From positions 62,001-126,000 of the forward strand of contig JADFUC010001640.1 in the NCBI GenBank assembly GCA_019722365.1: a stretch of 64,000 nt of DNA, given 5' to 3'. Under the pieces are notes generated by a model. It was not told where the DNA came from. It was given only the letters and a program-made list of their open reading frames with translations, and made no database searches. The stretch comes from Lithospermum erythrorhizon. Taxonomy: Eukaryota > Streptophyta > Magnoliopsida > Boraginales > Boraginaceae. Shown piece after piece: positions 59,962 through 64,000 of this stretch (the first letter of the stretch is position 1; every line of letters begins with the position of its first letter). The translations under genes and the position numbers were made by a program.

Positions 59962-61624
59962 TATTGATTATCATCTGTCGACACTAGTCAATATTGTAAC
60001 AAGGTTGGATTGACATGATCACATGAAGGATATAAGATACATTGATCAAAATGGTTAAAAATTTAAGTTGATGAAGTATGTCTAAATTGATAGGAATACT
60101 CAAATTGAATAATAAGTTCATGGTTTGAAATGGTTTGAGGTATTCTTTGAATTGATCATTTTGTTGAGCTTTGAGTATGGACTCTGAGTTATATATATAT
60201 ATATATACATATTGCTTTTGAGGCCATCAATTTTCTGTTCTCTTTCTTATTAGTTGTCATTTCCTGCAGAATTTCTTATTTGATTAATAAAATGCGCTTT
60301 CTATTTGTCTCTTGATGCATGCTCCCTCCATCTCAAATTAGTTGGGAAGTTTGTTTTTGTAGACGCTAGTCCAGCGTGTGGTCATTTCGACCCAGTTGAA
60401 CTGGCCCTGCTTAGCACTGGTAAATTTTCTGTAGGACAGTAGGTTGCTCCGGCTTTTGGGGAAGGGTTTGGAAGTGTGGCACCTCGACTAACGCTTGCTG
60501 ATCTATTCCAGTTGTAGCCTCTTGGGGGTAGTACAGGTATGGCCAGTCAATTTTTTCAGACCCCATTTTGCTGCCAGTTGAGAATTCCATATGCTGTTAC
60601 ATATATACTTCCTGCTGATTTGTTTATGGAATTACAAATTTTGTAGTCTCTGATTGGAAGGCCATCAATAAGCAGGACATGGACATAGTTGGCTACTCTC
60701 ATCTGCATTTATTTGAGCTGAGATGTTTGCTGGTTTCTTATAATGTCGATACATTCAGCTGATACTTCAAAAGATGGTAATGTGTTAGGCCCTGCCATCA
60801 CTGCTTCTTTGAGTAGAGATTATCCACTTGAAGTCGGCAGTGCTCTTAGAAAAGTTACCATTTACTGAATTGCACTTGTACAAGTAGGCAATTGCTGTTA
60901 CAAGTGAAGTCTAAGGAAGTTGCGTCTTCGTAACAGTTCTTTTAGGTAATTTTGTTATGTGATTTCTGTTCATTTCAGTATTCAGTGTAGCGACAGACTT
61001 CGGCCCTTAAGTTATCCTTGTCAGCTGAAAGTGGTAAATGTCATTGAAGTTTGGCTCATACCATGGTGGAGGTCCAAGGATTAATTTTGAGATTTCAACT
61101 CAGATTTAGCATGTATACAAGGAGGGTAACAGTGCACCAGAATGACCAGATCATATGGCAGGTTTAGCGATTATTAATTAATTAAGATCTGAAATGAATA
61201 GGTTGTTTGCTAGTTAGACTCTGAAATCCATTGTATCTCTTGGAAGTTTTTCAAGCTCTTACATTATTAAGGGAAAAAGTTAATAAAGTTCTTAATTGAT
61301 GCAAAAGAAAAAGATTTAGATGATCTTGACAGTTTGAAAAATCATATAATACATAGCCAAGAGTAACTTCATATTTTAGTTTTTGTCCTTGTAATAATCA
61401 TCACCCCTTTCACCAAAGTGAATGCCTTTTACACTCCAATATTGATAAAAGTACTTAGAGTGATGATGATGGAAACAATTACTTTTATCTTGTTTATCTG
61501 TGTTATTGTGTATATATTGCCTAATATTCTTTCATTTGACAAATTAGTGATAATATTTCCATACCTTATGTCCAATATTTTACATTATCTGGCTCTTGGA
61601 TATAATTGAATAAATTAGAATGAT

Positions 61625-61800
61625 ACATTACATTCTGAGACTTCTTAGCATCGAGTGTGAGAGTAGTAGATAGTGTTTGCAACAATGTTAGATGGTCAGA
61701 CAATCTATCGTTAGCAAGAATTTAGCATTCAAAACCCCCCGGCCCGGCTTAGGCAGGAGCCTCTTTATAGGCATTAGTGCATGTTATTGTTGTTGCTGAC
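61625..61800 (-). mobile_element. SINE (Au-like family), copy J
   Basis: On the minus strand: CAACAACAATAACATGCACT, AATGCCTATAAAGAGGCTCC, TGCCTAAGCCGGG and a G run, then GCAAACACTATCTACTACTC as in copy F. The sequence TGACAAATTAGTGAT lies at 61797 and 61539, which might be a target-site duplication if the element is longer than annotated. Confidence 0.65.
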
Positions 61801-62283
61801 AAATTAGTGATTATGTATCATACTTCATGCCAGATGTTAACTAACGTAAAACTTTTCCCTCTCCCGCCACTAGTTTGCCTAGCTTTAGATACTTTTTTCA
61901 ATTTAAGAGCTGTTTTTTGTTCAGGGTGTGGCTATAATGCATATACTATGCTTAAATGAATTAGTCTCGGGCCACTAGCCAGATTAGGGGAGTAATTAGT
62001 CTTCCCTTGTTAAGGGGGTAACTATCTTTGAACAGGTTTGTTTTTTTGGGTCTTTCTTATGAGGTTGCATTCTTCATCATGTGAGTCACATAAAGTATTA
62101 GTTAAATTAATGGCAAATACTAAATAAAAAGAATCAATTTTGATGTTTGGTTAAAAACATGTTTTAATCAATAATTGAAATTGATTAATTGAAGTTGAGG
62201 TGTAATATTGATTTGAATATAAGATGTTCTAATTGGCCAATCAAAACTATGTTCTAGTTGAAGACTATAGGGACAAAGGAATT

Positions 62284-63945
62284 TTAGAGTTTAACCCACA
62301 TTGCCTTGCTTGGGACCCCATGATGAACAACAAAGAGCATGTAATACCCGGGAGGAGCAATCTTGCCAGACGGTGGTGCCATGGCGGTAATTACCTCCTT
62401 TTTCACCTCTGTTAGTCCCAAAACAACCAATCTTTGGTTCTGTGAGTATCCATGAGTAGTGAATGGTGGTGGTAACATGGTGATCTTAATGTCTTCCTTC
62501 TTAACGTCTCCCTCAATCTTGATGTACACTTTGAATAGTTTTCCATAGTTCAATGCTTTGTCAGATTGGTTTTCTTGAATTTCAGCCCTGTACTTTTGCA
62601 GTTCAGGAGCTAAGTATGGTGGTGTGAACTTTTCAACTCTCAATTCAGTAGGGAACTTGGCGTTGAAGTCATAAGTTGGATTGGTGTTGCTTCCAGCCAC
62701 CAAAATTTCCCCATCAGGTAAAACTGCAGAAGCTGAATGGTACATTCTTGGAATTGTTGCAGCTTGTAGTTCTGTGAATCTTTCTCCGTTGTTCTTGTCT
62801 GGGTTGTACAGAACTGGAGTCAAATTTGGCTCATCTGCGCAATGCCATCCTGATGTACCTTTCTTTGCACCATTGAGTATCAGAATATCTCCGGTTGGGA
62901 GGAGCAACATGTCCCCCATAACCCTTCCGGATGGCATATCTTCCTTTTCCCATTCGGAATCTCTAGCAGTAACTTTAATTCTTCCACAATCGTTGTGTGC
63001 ATTGTAGAATTGCCTTGGTTCGACATTTGAAACCTTAAAGGCATCATTTGTGTTGCCACCACAAACTAGGACTTCTGCCTCTACATTGTCCTCTGTGCTC
63101 TCGGGAGTGAGCTTTAATGGAAGCATAGCGGACATCCCTGAAGAAGGATAGTTCCTTGAACCGCCTTGTAACTCAGGGAAAGTGTGGACTGTTTCCCCAC
63201 TTTCTGGGTTGATAATGACAGATTTGGTGTTTGCAAATATAAAGAGATTGCCATCAGGAAGTAAGTTTACAAATGGATAGAGGTTGTTCTCTACTTCATC
63301 ACTAGTCTCTATGAGGAGGGCAAAAGGCGCGCCTTGATATTTTAATCACCTTGGAAATTCAAGTCGTTGGAAGAGATAATTTCATAGTTTTGCGATCTGC
63401 GTCCTCCTACTACAGCAATGCGTCCATCCTGAAGAATCTGTTGCGAGGCATACCTATCAAAGCAAGAACTCAGGATTTCAGTTCATTAAAGAGCACTAAA
63501 CACCTTGATCAGGAGGTATATTACATTCAAACGAGCGACATTTTAACTAACGAAGGTCCATAGCGATTCTGTATGTAACTGCATATTATTTGTGAAAGAA
63601 AGATATTTCCATTGGTTGATAATTAAGTATACCATCTGTTGCTGGCCAATGCTAATGGTTTTTCCTTGACTTCGCAGGTGTTGCAATTGTCGAGAATCCT
63701 TACAGCTCTGGCTCCAGCATTATCTCCTCCAGTACTTACTAGGGCACCGTTGGGTGATAGGCCTCCTGATGAGCACCATGGATCAAAATCAAACTGCAAA
63801 ATCACGAAATCCAAAATGTTTCAAGATTAAGACAATGAACAGAAGCAAATGTATGATCTGATCAGCTTTGGATGCATGCAGGTTTGATGTTTACCTTTAA
63901 TGGCCTGACATTTCCTGACACAGTATCATATTCCACACCATAAAA
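62284..63945 (-). CDS. Glyoxal/galactose oxidase-like protein (GLOX family), 3' part, one frameshift
   Basis: Minus-strand exons visible are 63945-63895, 63793-63633 and 63453-62284; the 5' part lies beyond the window. GLOX enzymes are secreted copper-radical oxidases that oxidise aldehydes (glyoxal, methylglyoxal) to acids with release of H2O2, known in pollen and cell-wall contexts. Copper and cofactor residues can be placed: Cys in DFDPWCSSGGLSP, Tyr in GGRRSQNYEI, Tyr-His in RMYHSASAVLPDGE and His in FVVHHGVPS. The Kelch-like propeller is followed by the C-terminal DUF1929 domain (FTPPYLAPELQKYR to WVKL). Near 63344 the frame breaks: NFQGD is followed by a stop, whereas adding one base gives NFQGDLKYQGAPFALLIET, as the family requires. 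It is therefore either an assembly error or a damaged gene. Both introns are GT-AG with consistent phases. Confidence 0.9.
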
Positions 63946-64000
63946 CTGAAAACAATCTTGTAGGCGTTAAGTTTTCCATCGCCAGGCAATATGGAGATTG

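Larger units (their letters stand above)
58528..62283. other. Gene-free stretch between TMEM234 homologue and GLOX gene
   Basis: It holds copies of the TMEM234 3' end (58556-58930), a 375-bp tandem duplication (59087-59775), a MITE (59792-59961), an AT microsatellite (about 60190-60212) and a SINE (61625-61800). 60300-61250 is moderately GC-rich unannotated DNA, beginning near CTCCCTCCATCTCAAATTAG (MITE-like terminus without a seen partner). No gene was recognised. Confidence 0.5.

Noticed and set aside
1..64000. CRISPR array, prokaryotic operon, biosynthetic gene cluster or tRNA genes
   Set aside because: No spaced identical repeats of that kind, genes are spliced plant genes with unrelated housekeeping roles, and no cloverleaf with intact A and B boxes was seen.

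Overview
The window is nuclear DNA from a flowering plant, most likely a eudicot. It is AT-rich, its genes are split by GT-AG introns, the gene set is plant-typical (profilin, ERD7-like senescence protein, cytosolic sulfotransferase, At1g35190-like dioxygenase, Rit1, SDS22, TMEM234, GLOX), and it carries plant repeats (Cassandra, Ty3/gypsy, Ty1/copia, Au-like SINEs, Stowaway-like MITEs). The species cannot be named from sequence alone. All splice models were made by eye from homology, reading phase and splice dinucleotides.

Layout. 1-667: a Cassandra TRIM retrotransposon on the minus strand, with 5S-rRNA-like sequence in both LTRs; its outer LTR is cut by the window edge. 668-9448: AT-rich gene-free DNA with small repeats. 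9449-10865 (+): profilin, 3 exons. 12013-21639 (+): a decayed Ty3/gypsy element with two diverged LTRs, gag-PR-RT-RNaseH-INT remnants, and about 4 kb of extra sequence between integrase and the 3' LTR. 22831-24827 (+): ERD7-like senescence-domain gene, 5 exons. 25158-26204 (+): intronless sulfotransferase. 28674-33720 (-): a decayed Ty1/copia element with both LTRs. 34259-40261 (-): 2-oxoglutarate/Fe(II) dioxygenase of the At1g35190 type, 11 exons. 42965-47786 (-): Rit1-type initiator tRNA ribosyl-phosphate transferase, 7 exons. 53120-56446 (+): SDS22-type PP1 regulatory LRR protein, 6 exons. 58123-58527 (+): TMEM234 homologue. 62284-63945 (-): 3' part of a glyoxal/galactose-oxidase-like gene running off the right edge.

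The genes are ordinary single genes and do not form a pathway cluster. The three left-hand genes (profilin, ERD7-like, sulfotransferase) lie on the plus strand, the dioxygenase and RIT1 lie head-to-tail on the minus strand, and RIT1 and SDS22 are divergent across about 5.3 kb. I did not find a convincing new biological system. The points most worth a second look are: (a) three genes each one nucleotide out of frame (dioxygenase exon 4, SDS22 exon 1, GLOX last exon), which are either assembly errors or real lesions, the dioxygenase one being rescuable by an acceptor 4 nt downstream; (b) a duplicated, stop-containing copy of the end of RIT1 exon 1, donor included, inside RIT1 intron 1; (c) the 5S-bearing Cassandra element; (d) the gypsy element's long 3' region, which reads better on the antisense strand and resembles Tat/Retand elements; (e) about nine copies of one SINE family in the right half, two of them inside a roughly 375-bp tandem duplication.
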